Of a DNA stretch of 64,000 nt, positions 52,343 to 64,000 are shown piece by piece. The notes under the pieces were generated by a model that was not told where the DNA came from, searched no databases, and saw nothing but the letters and a program-made list of their open reading frames with translations. The stretch comes from Streptomyces sp. ISL-43 (GTDB taxonomy: Bacteria > Actinomycetota > Actinomycetes > Streptomycetales > Streptomycetaceae). Position 1 is the first letter of the stretch; each line of letters opens with the position of its first letter. The DNA lies in NCBI RefSeq assembly GCF_018614195.1, contig NZ_JAGGOT010000008.1:182792-246791 (forward strand). The letters are read 5' to 3'. A program made the translations under genes and the position numbers.

Positions 52343-52415
52343 TGGAGCCTAGGAGATTCGAACTCCTGACATCTGCCTTGCAAAGGCAGCGCTCTACCAA
52401 CTGAGCTAAGGCCCC
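52343..52415 (-). tRNA. tRNA-Ala (anticodon UGC)
   Basis: This 73-nt gene on the minus strand has a GGGGCCT acceptor, D-loop AGCTCAGTTGGTAGAGC, anticodon loop CTTTGCAAG reading UGC and T-arm GGAGTTCGAATCTCC. CCA is not encoded. Its 3' end is duplicated at 45285-45306. Confidence 0.97.
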
Positions 52416-52574
52416 GGATCCGGGCACGGCCGTCCCCCGGGAGGGAGTGACCGTTCCGCAGGACAGAGTACCGGGTGTACCCCCTCATCCCGCAAAATGA
52501 TAGGGACTCCCGCCCCGCGACCACTCTCCGTAAGATGCACGCGAGGTTCGCACCAGCGAAGGGGAGTAGTAAGA

Positions 52575-53126
52575 GTGGACGCAGTACAGCAAGAGGCTAC
52601 GGCCAGAGCCAGAGAACTTCAGCGCAGTTGGTACGGGGAGCCGCTCGGCGCGCTCTTTCGCCGGCTCATAGATGACCTCGGCTTGAACCAGGCCCGTCTC
52701 GCTGCCGTCCTCGGGCTGTCGGCTCCGATGCTGTCCCAGCTGATGAGCGGACAGCGGGCCAAGATCGGCAACCCCGCAGTGGTCCAGCGGGTGCAGGCTC
52801 TCCAGGATCTGGCCGGCCAGGTGGCCGACGGGAGCGTCAGCGCGGCGGAGGCGACCGAGCGGATGGACGAGATCAAGAAGACCCAGGGAGGTTCCGTCCT
52901 CAGCAACGGCAGCAGCCAGACCGCCACCGGTTCCGGCGCCCCCACCGTCAAGCGCGTGGTGCGCGAGATCCAGTCGCTTCTGCGCTCGGTCTCGGCGGCC
53001 GGCGACATCATCGAAGCGGCGGACACCCTCGCCCCCAGCCACCCGGAACTGGCAGAGTTCCTCCGGGTGTACGGAGCGGGCCGCACCTCCGACGCGGTCG
53101 CCCACTACGAGGCGCACCAGAACTGA
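52575..53126 (+). CDS. helix-turn-helix DNA-binding protein
   Basis: This 183-residue protein has an XRE-like helix-turn-helix at about residues 25-65 (LIDDLGLNQARLAAVLGLS then MLSQLMSGQR). A Ser/Thr/Gly linker and a C-terminal helical domain follow. GTG at 52575 has GGGGAG upstream. It lies directly before a Ser/Thr kinase gene. From memory this arrangement is conserved near oriC in Streptomyces. It may regulate the kinase or be its substrate. Confidence 0.87.
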   Translation: MDAVQQEATARARELQRSWYGEPLGALFRRLIDDLGLNQARLAAVLGLSAPMLSQLMSGQRAKIGNPAVVQRVQALQDLAGQVADGSVSAAEATERMDEIKKTQGGSVLSNGSSQTATGSGAPTVKRVVREIQSLLRSVSAAGDIIEAADTLAPSHPELAEFLRVYGAGRTSDAVAHYEAHQN

Positions 53127-53167
53127 CACGCGACGGACGCGGCTGACGACGGGGGACGGGCGCAGCA

Positions 53168-54394
53168 ATGGGTGAGATCTTCGCCGGCCGGTACGAACTG
53201 ATCGACCCGATCGGACGTGGCGGCGCCGGCGCCGTATGGCGTGCCTGGGACCACCGGCGCCGCCGGTACGTCGCAGCGAAGGTCCTCCTGCAGAGCGATG
53301 CCCACACCCTGCTGCGGTTCATTCGCGAGCAGGCGCTGCGGATCGATCACCCGCACGTACTGGCCCCGGCCAGCTGGGCGGCGGACGACGACAAGGTCCT
53401 GTTCACGATGGACCTCGTCGCCGGCGGTTCCCTCGCCCACGTGATCGGGGACTACGGGGCCCTGCCGCCCCGGTTCGTGTGCACGCTGCTCGACCAGCTC
53501 CTGTCGGGGCTGGCGGCGGTGCATGCGGAGGGTGTCGTCCACCGCGACATCAAACCGGCCAACATCCTGATGGAGGCCACCGGAACCGGGCGGCCGCACC
53601 TGCGGCTGTCCGACTTCGGCATCGCCATGCGCAAGGGCGAGCCCCGGCTGACCGAGACCGCCTTCGTGGTCGGCACGCCCGGCTATCTCGCGCCCGAACA
53701 ACTCCTCGGGGCCGAGCCCGACTTCACCGCCGACCTGTTCGCCGTCGGACTGGTCGGCCTCTACCTCCTCAAGGGCTCCAAGCCCGACTCCCAGGCCCTC
53801 GTGGAGCACTTCCTCAGCCACGGCACCCCCGGCGCCCCGGAGGGCGTCCCCGCGCCGCTGTGGGACGTCCTGGCCGCGCTGCTCCAGCCCGACCCCCAGA
53901 GCAGGTTCAAGACGGCCACAGGGGCGCGCAAGGCCCTTGCCGGGGCCGTGGAGCTGCTGCCCCCGCCCGCCCCGGACGAGGTGCCGGTGGAGGTCTTCGA
54001 CCAACTGGGCCCGGTCCCGGCCGGTTTCACCCCCCGGACCCCGCAGGACGCACCGCGCGAAGCCCCGTACGAGGCACCGGGCGACGCACCGGGCGAGGCT
54101 CAGTACGAGGCCACGCGCACGGCCGTACCCACCGCGCCCGCGCGGCCCGCGAGCGCCCCCGCCGCTGCCCTCGCAGGGGTCTTCGGGCCCTCGGAGACGG
54201 GCAGCTTCCACCTCCCGCCGCCCGTGGCCGCCGCCGCCCAGGGCGCGCCGACCGCCCCGTCCCCGTACGGCCGGCCGCCCGCGCCGACCCGTACGGGCTC
54301 CTTCGCGCCGCCGACCACGAAGGTCACCGCCGGCTTCGTCCTCGCCGCGCTGCTCTGCTTCGCCGTCGGGGTCTGGGCCCTGACCCGGATGTAG
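53168..54394 (+). CDS. membrane-anchored Ser/Thr protein kinase
   Basis: This 408-residue Hanks-type kinase has the Gly loop GRGGAGAVWRAWD, Lys in VAAKVLL and the catalytic loop HRDIKPAN (about 126-133). DFGIAMR and GTPGYLAPEQ complete the kinase core, which ends near residue 255. A Pro/Ala-rich cytosolic stretch of about 120 residues leads to a single C-terminal membrane helix (FVLAALLCFAVGVWAL) with almost nothing outside, so it lacks a PASTA sensor. ATG at 53168 has GGGGGACGGG upstream. Confidence 0.95.
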   Translation: MGEIFAGRYELIDPIGRGGAGAVWRAWDHRRRRYVAAKVLLQSDAHTLLRFIREQALRIDHPHVLAPASWAADDDKVLFTMDLVAGGSLAHVIGDYGALPPRFVCTLLDQLLSGLAAVHAEGVVHRDIKPANILMEATGTGRPHLRLSDFGIAMRKGEPRLTETAFVVGTPGYLAPEQLLGAEPDFTADLFAVGLVGLYLLKGSKPDSQALVEHFLSHGTPGAPEGVPAPLWDVLAALLQPDPQSRFKTATGARKALAGAVELLPPPAPDEVPVEVFDQLGPVPAGFTPRTPQDAPREAPYEAPGDAPGEAQYEATRTAVPTAPARPASAPAAALAGVFGPSETGSFHLPPPVAAAAQGAPTAPSPYGRPPAPTRTGSFAPPTTKVTAGFVLAALLCFAVGVWALTRM

Positions 54395-54409
54395 CCGAGC
54401 CTGCTGCCG

Positions 54410-55744
54410 TCAGGCCCGCCGCCGGGCCAGCAGGATCCAGCCGCCGAGCACGAGCAGCAGCAGCGTCCCGGCGCCGAACCCGGCGCCAGCGACCACCCGC
54501 ATCACCGACCGGTTCTCGGCGGCGGCGTCGGCTTCCACGGCCGTGGTGCCCTCCTTGGCGGCGGCCCGGTCCTCGGCCCCGACCCCGAATCCGGCGGCCG
54601 AGAGGCTCTCCGCGTAGCCGGGGGGCTTGCCCGCCCCACCGATGACCTCCAGGCGCAGGGTCAGCGGCACGGGCACCGCGTCCTCGGTGAACTCCCCGAC
54701 CTTCGTGGCCATGGTCACGGTCACGTAGTACCAGCCGGCCACCCGGACCGGCTCCACGTTCCGGTCCGAGGAGAAGCGGTTCTCGTACGCCACCGGCGGC
54801 GTCCTCGGCAGGCTGACGCTCGCCTGCTTGCCGTCGTAGGTGGCGCCGTTGGATTCGACCAGGCCCCGGTACGGGCTGTACAGCGAGACGGTGAGCCCGG
54901 AGGAGGCCGAGCCGGACGGCTTCGTCGGCTTGGCTGCGGACAGTTCGGCCCCGAGGCCGAGCTGCTGACCCCAGTCGAGCGGCACCCGGTAGTAGCGGGT
55001 CTGGCCCGGCCGCAGGTCGTCGCTCCACACCCCGCCGCCCACGGCCCGCGCGTCGTTGAAGCCGGTCCCGCCGGCCCGCGGCGCCGCATCCGTGCCCGGC
55101 AGGGTCGGGGACGCCGACGGCCAGACGCTGGGCGCGGTGGTGGGCGCACTGCCGCCGCCGAGCCCCGGTTCGCGCTGGACGCGCAGCTCCAGGGGCCAGG
55201 AGGCCGGGTCGGCACCCTTCGCCGCCGTGCGGGTGACCTTGACGTAGTAAGTGCCCGGCTGCTGGCAGCCCGAGTCCTCCCGCAGCATCCGCACGCCCAC
55301 GGCGCTGAGGGGGACGGCGTCGTACCCGAAGTTCGCCCGGCCGGGATTGCCCGGGCAGTAGCGGTTCTCGGTGTTCAGGACCTCCACCTCGACGCCGTCG
55401 CCGGAGCCGACCTTGGTCCCCGCGGGAGGCTGCAGCACCGCGGAGACGTAGACGGTGGAGCGGTCGTCGAGGTAGAGCCGGTAGTAGCGCTCCCCCGGCG
55501 CGATCGAGTCCTTGTAGAGCGATCCGGGCTCCAGCAGCGGGGAACCCGCCGTCGAGGGCTTCCCCTCGACGGCCTTCGCCCCGTCCGCGCCCCGGTACGA
55601 GGGCACCGGCTGCGGCTGCGGGCCCCCCGCAGCGCCGGCGGCCCCCGGCAGTGCGGCCAGCAGCCCCAGGGCCGCCACCGCCACGGCCACGGTCGTCCCC
55701 ACTCTGCGCCGGCCCCGCCGACGTACCCGCTCCATCACGCCCAT
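54410..55744 (-). CDS. secreted, C-terminally membrane-anchored protein
   Basis: This 444-residue protein has a signal peptide (MERVRRRGRRR then a hydrophobic run ending PGAAGAAGG). Its extracellular part is rich in Ser, Pro, Gly and Tyr. A C-terminal helix with a basic end (LLLLVLGGWILLARRRA) anchors it. ATG at 55744 with GGGGTGG is preferred to an upstream in-frame start. Two repeated beta-rich blocks (RYYRLYLDDRSTVYVSAVLQ and TRYYRVPLDWGQQLGL) suggest tandem extracellular domains. It converges on the kinase gene. No known family name comes to mind. Confidence 0.82.
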   Translation of the reverse strand: MGVMERVRRRGRRRVGTTVAVAVAALGLLAALPGAAGAAGGPQPQPVPSYRGADGAKAVEGKPSTAGSPLLEPGSLYKDSIAPGERYYRLYLDDRSTVYVSAVLQPPAGTKVGSGDGVEVEVLNTENRYCPGNPGRANFGYDAVPLSAVGVRMLREDSGCQQPGTYYVKVTRTAAKGADPASWPLELRVQREPGLGGGSAPTTAPSVWPSASPTLPGTDAAPRAGGTGFNDARAVGGGVWSDDLRPGQTRYYRVPLDWGQQLGLGAELSAAKPTKPSGSASSGLTVSLYSPYRGLVESNGATYDGKQASVSLPRTPPVAYENRFSSDRNVEPVRVAGWYYVTVTMATKVGEFTEDAVPVPLTLRLEVIGGAGKPPGYAESLSAAGFGVGAEDRAAAKEGTTAVEADAAAENRSVMRVVAGAGFGAGTLLLLVLGGWILLARRRA

Positions 55745-55859
55745 CCACCCCGAATTTGCCAGCGCAAGCCAAAACTTTGCATACCGCAATTTTTCGTCAC
55801 AGAGCAGCACAAAGCCCCGACCGCAGCGGCAGTCGGGGCTCTGGGATCAACCTTGGGTC

Positions 55860-55994
55860 TCACACACCGGAACCAGAAGGCACGGAGTCAGTTGCCTCCG
55901 TCCACAGGTCCTGCTCGGCGCGGTCCGCCTGGATCTGGCGGTACACGAGGAGCCCGCCGATGGCGGCCAGTGCGACCAGGAGCAGCTTCTTCAC
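55860..55994 (-). CDS. DLW-39 family small membrane protein
   Basis: This 44-residue protein has a single N-terminal helix (KKLLLVALAAIGGLLVYRQ) and the DLW signature in AEQDLWTEATD. The family is short, conserved in Streptomyces near gyrA and of unknown role. GTG at 55994 is used. It lies between the secreted protein and tRNA-Ile. Confidence 0.88.
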   Translation of the reverse strand: MKKLLLVALAAIGGLLVYRQIQADRAEQDLWTEATDSVPSGSGV

Positions 55995-56100
55995 CGCGCG
56001 ACCTCGTCTTTCGTTGACGTAGGAGACTTCTGGCGCCCAACAATACACACCGACCGATACCGATCGGTGACCTGCCGGGAACCCAACCGGGCCTACGACA

Positions 56101-56131
56101 AAGACCCCCAGGCCATGGGCCTGGGGGTCTT
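56101..56131 (-). terminator. 14-bp hairpin after tRNA-Ile
   Basis: Arms 56101-56114 and 56118-56131 are perfect complements with a 3-nt loop, 8 bp after the tRNA 3' end. Confidence 0.9.
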
Positions 56132-56139
56132 CGACACTG

Positions 56140-56213
56140 TGGGGCTAACAGGATTTGAACCTGTGGCCTCATCCTTATCAGGGATGCGCTCTAACCAACT
56201 GAGCTATAGCCCC
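56140..56213 (-). tRNA. tRNA-Ile (anticodon GAU)
   Basis: This 74-nt minus-strand gene has GGGGCTA acceptor, AGCTCAGTTGGTTAGAGC D-arm, anticodon loop CTGATAA and AGGTTCAAATCCT T-arm. It lies just downstream of gyrA and the DUF3566 gene, as is usual in Streptomyces. Confidence 0.97.
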
Positions 56214-56320
56214 ATCCGCGCTGCGCGCTGACTTCTGAAGGTTAGCGCACAGACCCGGTGACTCCAAAATTGGTTGCCGCGACCCGTCTGCGCAGGTCAT
56301 CAGCCCCCTCTCCGGAGGGC

Positions 56321-56950
56321 CTACTCGTCCTCGGCGAGCGTCAGCTCCACACCGCCGACGAATCCCGCCGACAGGTTGTAGATGAACGAGCCCAGGGTCG
56401 CCAGCGCCGTCATGAGCACCACGTCGATGACCGAGATCACCGAGGTGAAGATCAGAACGCGCGGCAGCGACAGGAAGCTCTGCAGGTCGAAGCCGTTGCT
56501 CTCGTTCGAACCGGTCGCCTCACTGATCGTGCCGCCCACGCTGGAGAAGATGCCCATGGCGTCCATGACCATCCACAGCACCACCGACGCGACGACCGTG
56601 CACACGCCCAGCGCGATCGACAGCAGGAAGCTGACCTTCATCACCGACCACGGGTCGGCCTTGGCCACCCGGAGCCGCGCCTTGCGCGTCCTGGGCGCCG
56701 TACGGGCCCCCGTGCGCGGCTTGCGCTGCGCCCCCGGGTCCCCGCCGCCGCGCGGCGCCCCGGGGCCCGAGGGCACCGAGTACGCCTGCGGCGGGTGGTA
56801 GGGCTGCTGGGGACCGGCCGGCGGCTGGTTCGGCTGCGGCGGCTGCGATCCTCGGGTGTCCGTCACGGTTCCCCCCTGGGAGTCCGCGGCGGGGCCACGG
56901 GCACCGTTCGCTCCAGTGTTGGCCGGTCCGGCGCCCGTGGCTCCGCTCAC
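56321..56950 (-). CDS. DUF3566 transmembrane protein
   Basis: This 209-residue protein has a Pro/Gly/Gln-rich cytosolic N-terminus of about 95 residues. Two membrane segments (FLLSIALGVCTVVASVVLWM and VISVIDVVLMTALATLGSFI) follow. The start is GTG at 56950, two bases after the gyrA stop. The family is regularly encoded next to gyrA in actinobacteria; its function is unknown. Confidence 0.92.
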   Translation of the reverse strand: MSGATGAGPANTGANGARGPAADSQGGTVTDTRGSQPPQPNQPPAGPQQPYHPPQAYSVPSGPGAPRGGGDPGAQRKPRTGARTAPRTRKARLRVAKADPWSVMKVSFLLSIALGVCTVVASVVLWMVMDAMGIFSSVGGTISEATGSNESNGFDLQSFLSLPRVLIFTSVISVIDVVLMTALATLGSFIYNLSAGFVGGVELTLAEDE

Positions 56951-56952
56951 GC

Positions 56953-59565
<2,613 letters not shown>

Positions 59566-59605
59566 TGCTGGTCAGAAGTCCTTTCAGGCGGTCAGCTGAG
59601 CCGAC

Positions 59606-62137
<2,532 letters not shown>

Positions 62138-62713
62138 TCACCCGTAGGTGTCGCCCGGTCCCGTGCTGCCCGGCGCCCGCAGCGGGCCGTACCGCTTCGG
62201 CCCGCCGCCCGGCCCGTGCACCTTGAGCAGCCGGACCGTGCCCTGCCCCAGGTCCGCGTTGAGCCGCGCCACCAGCTGAGGGGCCAGCAGCTTCAGCTGG
62301 GCCGCCCACGCCGAGGAGTCACAGCGCACCACCAGCTCGCGGTCCTCGTACCGGTCCGGCACGCAGTGCGCCGCGATGTCCGGGCCGACGATCTCCGGCC
62401 AGCGCTCCATCACGCCCGCCACCGCCATCGGCATCTCCCAGCCGCGCTCCGTGCGCAGCCGGTCCAGCGCCGCCATCAGCGGCATCGGGTCCCGGCCGTC
62501 CGCGCGGGCGCCCGAGCGCAGGCCCGGCTGCTGCTGGCGCTTCCTGCCCGTCGCCGCGTTGCCCCGGGCGCGCGCCTGCTCCCGCGCGGCCGCCAGCGCC
62601 TGGCGCGCCAGGTCCACGCCCGAGGGCTCGGGAGCCCTGCGCACCGGATCCTGGCCGTGCTGTGTCCTGTCGGCCCTGTCGCCCTTGCCGGTCTTGTCGG
62701 CCTTGTCGTTCAC
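62138..62713 (-). CDS. DUF721 (DciA-like) protein
   Basis: This 191-residue protein of the DUF721 family is encoded between recF and gyrB in Streptomyces. The C-terminal half carries the conserved [23 protein letters not shown] and [17 protein letters not shown]. DciA, from the same family, recruits the replicative helicase in bacteria lacking DnaC, which would fit here. GTG at 62713 overlaps the recF stop (GTGA). The first 60 residues are charged and disordered. Confidence 0.93.
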   Translation of the reverse strand: MNDKADKTGKGDRADRTQHGQDPVRRAPEPSGVDLARQALAAAREQARARGNAATGRKRQQQPGLRSGARADGRDPMPLMAALDRLRTERGWEMPMAVAGVMERWPEIVGPDIAAHCVPDRYEDRELVVRCDSSAWAAQLKLLAPQLVARLNADLGQGTVRLLKVHGPGGGPKRYGPLRAPGSTGPGDTYG

Positions 62714-63846
62714 AGCCTGGTCACCTCGCCTCCGGACACCGCGTACCGCGTCCCCGCCAGCACCGCCGGGACGTCGTCGTCGACCGCCGCCGTCACCAGT
62801 ACCTGCTCGCCCCGCGCCACCAGCTCCGCCAGCCGCTCCCGGCGCCGCGCGTCCAGCTCCGCGAACACGTCGTCGAGGATCAGCACCGGCTCGCTGCCCT
62901 CGGAGCGCAGCAGCTCGTAGGAGGCCAGCCGCAGCGCCAGCGCGTACGACCAGGACTCGCCGTGGCTCGCGTACCCCTTGGCCGGCAGCTCGCCCAGGCG
63001 CAGCACCAGGTCGTCGCGGTGCGGGCCCACCAGGGTCACGCCGCGCTCGATCTCCTGCTTGCGGACCTCGCCCAGCGCGGCGAGCAGCACCTCGTACAGC
63101 GCCTCGCGGGTGCGCGCCTCGCCCCGGTCCACGGCCTCGCCCGCCGAGGCCTTGTACGCCAGGCCCAGCGGGCCGCCGCCGGGCGCGAGCTGCTCGTACG
63201 CCTTGTCCGCCAGCGGCAGCAGCGTCGCGATCAGGTCGAGGCGCTGGGCCAGCAGCTCGGCGCCCACGCGCGCCAGGTGCTGGTCCCACACGTCGAGGGT
63301 GGACAGGTCCATCGAGCGGCCGCCGTGCCGGCGGGCCATCGCCGCCGACTTCAGCAGGGTGTTGCGCTGCTTGAGCACCCGCTCGTAGTCCGAGCGCACC
63401 GCCGCCATGCGCGGGGAGCGCGCCGTCACGAGCTCGTCGAGGAAGCGCCGCCGCTCCCCCGGGTCGCCCTTCACCAGGGCCAGGTCCTCGGGCGCGAACA
63501 GCACCGTCCGGACGATGCCCAGCACGTCCCGGGGCCTGACCTGCGAGGACCTGTTGATACGAGCCCGGTTCGCCCGGCCCGGATTCAGCTCCAGCTCCAC
63601 CAGCTGCCGGCGCTCGCCCTGGGTGACGGCGGCCCGGATCACGGCCCGCTCCGCGCCCATGCGCACGAGCGGCGCGTCAGCCGAGACGCGGTGGCTGCCG
63701 AGGGTCGCGAGGTAGCCGATGGCCTCGACGAGGTTGGTCTTGCCCTGGCCGTTGGGGCCCACGAAAGCCGTGACGCCCGGGTCGAGGGGAACCTCGGCCC
63801 GGGCGTACGAGCGGAAGTCGGCCAACGAGAGATGCGAAACGTGCAT
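62710..63846 (-). CDS. recF: DNA replication and repair protein RecF
   Basis: This 378-residue SMC-like ATPase helps load RecA at gaps. Walker A is [16 protein letters not shown] (about 29-44), and the signature and Walker B region reads [18 protein letters not shown] at 63846 with GGGAGG upstream is preferred over an upstream in-frame start. Gene order with DUF721, gyrB and gyrA places the window near oriC. Confidence 0.98.
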   Translation of the reverse strand: MHVSHLSLADFRSYARAEVPLDPGVTAFVGPNGQGKTNLVEAIGYLATLGSHRVSADAPLVRMGAERAVIRAAVTQGERRQLVELELNPGRANRARINRSSQVRPRDVLGIVRTVLFAPEDLALVKGDPGERRRFLDELVTARSPRMAAVRSDYERVLKQRNTLLKSAAMARRHGGRSMDLSTLDVWDQHLARVGAELLAQRLDLIATLLPLADKAYEQLAPGGGPLGLAYKASAGEAVDRGEARTREALYEVLLAALGEVRKQEIERGVTLVGPHRDDLVLRLGELPAKGYASHGESWSYALALRLASYELLRSEGSEPVLILDDVFAELDARRRERLAELVARGEQVLVTAAVDDDVPAVLAGTRYAVSGGEVTRL

Positions 63847-63884
63847 ACGGCGCCGACCTCCCCCGGCTTCCTGCTGCTCTGCTC

Positions 63885-64000
63885 TGTGGAGCTGTGGTGC
63901 GACCTGTGGATCAGCGGACCCACAGGTCACGGCCGGTGCCGTGGATCCACAGGCTGTGGATCCACGGGGACCGGTTGTGGATTTCCTCGGCTGTTGTGGA
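63885..64000. promoter_or_regulatory. cluster of DnaA-box-like TGTGGA cores upstream of recF
   Basis: Six TGTGGA/TCCACA cores lie in 116 bp (63885, 63905, 63946, 63955, 63976, 63995), including two GTGGATCCAC palindromes at 63941-63950 and 63956-63965. Streptomyces DnaA boxes resemble TTGTCCACA. These are imperfect boxes at the fringe of the oriC/dnaN region. They could bind DnaA weakly or be chance GC-rich repeats. Confidence 0.45.

Overview
The window is high-GC actinobacterial DNA, almost certainly from a Streptomyces chromosome. GTG starts and GTGA/ATGA stop-start overlaps are frequent. The right end carries the origin-flanking block recF, DUF721, gyrB, gyrA, DUF3566, tRNA-Ile, DLW-39, all on the minus strand. 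There are also SARP, LAL and AfsA-family regulatory genes typical of the genus. No species call is possible from the sequence alone.

Positions 1 to about 43,000 form one large biosynthetic gene cluster that I cannot match to a known product. The left arm (1-7,510, minus strand) holds a partial STAND-type ATPase regulator, two amine-oxidase-like FAD enzymes, a complete AMP-forming ligase and a UbiA prenyltransferase. Next come a coupled pair of DegT/DnrJ/EryC1-family genes, an acyl carrier protein and a small protein. They are followed by a coupled FAD monooxygenase and fumarase-superfamily lyase matching the CreE/CreD (FzmM/FzmL) pair that makes nitrous acid from L-aspartate. The middle (15-24.3 kb, minus strand) has an MMPL exporter, an alpha/beta hydrolase, two decayed genes, a nucleotide-sugar 6-dehydrogenase, two minigenes, a second DegT pair and an in-frame IspE-DegT fusion. 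The right arm (24.8-42.8 kb) has two AfsA homologues, a HypE-like protein, two LAL regulators, a second HTH regulator, a SARP, and a loading cassette of FAAL, acyl-CoA dehydrogenase, ACP and Sfp-type PPTase.

The most unusual signal is in the DegT genes. There are two A-B gene pairs, each with a GTGA overlap. In pair 1 the A member has lost the PLP lysine (K to G) and B keeps it; in pair 2 B has lost it (K to R) and A keeps it. This reciprocal loss suggests two obligate heterodimers, each with one catalytic site. The cluster contains other altered or reduced enzymes: a free-standing ANL C-terminal domain without its catalytic lysine, a 47-residue methyltransferase-like N-terminus, and a HypE homologue ending in Ser instead of Cys. 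The genes together suggest a product combining an isoprenoid unit, an amino or amino-sugar unit, an acyl-ACP-derived unit and a nitrite-derived N-N or diazo group. That combination is inference.

From 43 to 52.4 kb lies accessory DNA: a VapBC-like toxin-antitoxin pair, an Uma2 nuclease-like protein and decayed genes. A metabolic block of unknown purpose follows: two rSAM-associated-type transferases, two membrane proteins, an acyl-CoA dehydrogenase, a cytosolic binding-protein-fold protein and a radical SAM enzyme. An ISKra4-like transposase remnant ends this part. It is bounded by tRNA-Ala(UGC) and a 22-bp copy of its 3' end at 45,285, which suggests an old integration. From 52.3 kb to the end the genes are conserved core: tRNA-Ala, an HTH protein, a Ser/Thr kinase, a membrane-anchored secreted protein, tRNA-Ile, gyrA, gyrB and recF. 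A secondary-metabolite cluster this close to the replication origin is itself notable, because such clusters often lie towards the chromosome arms.
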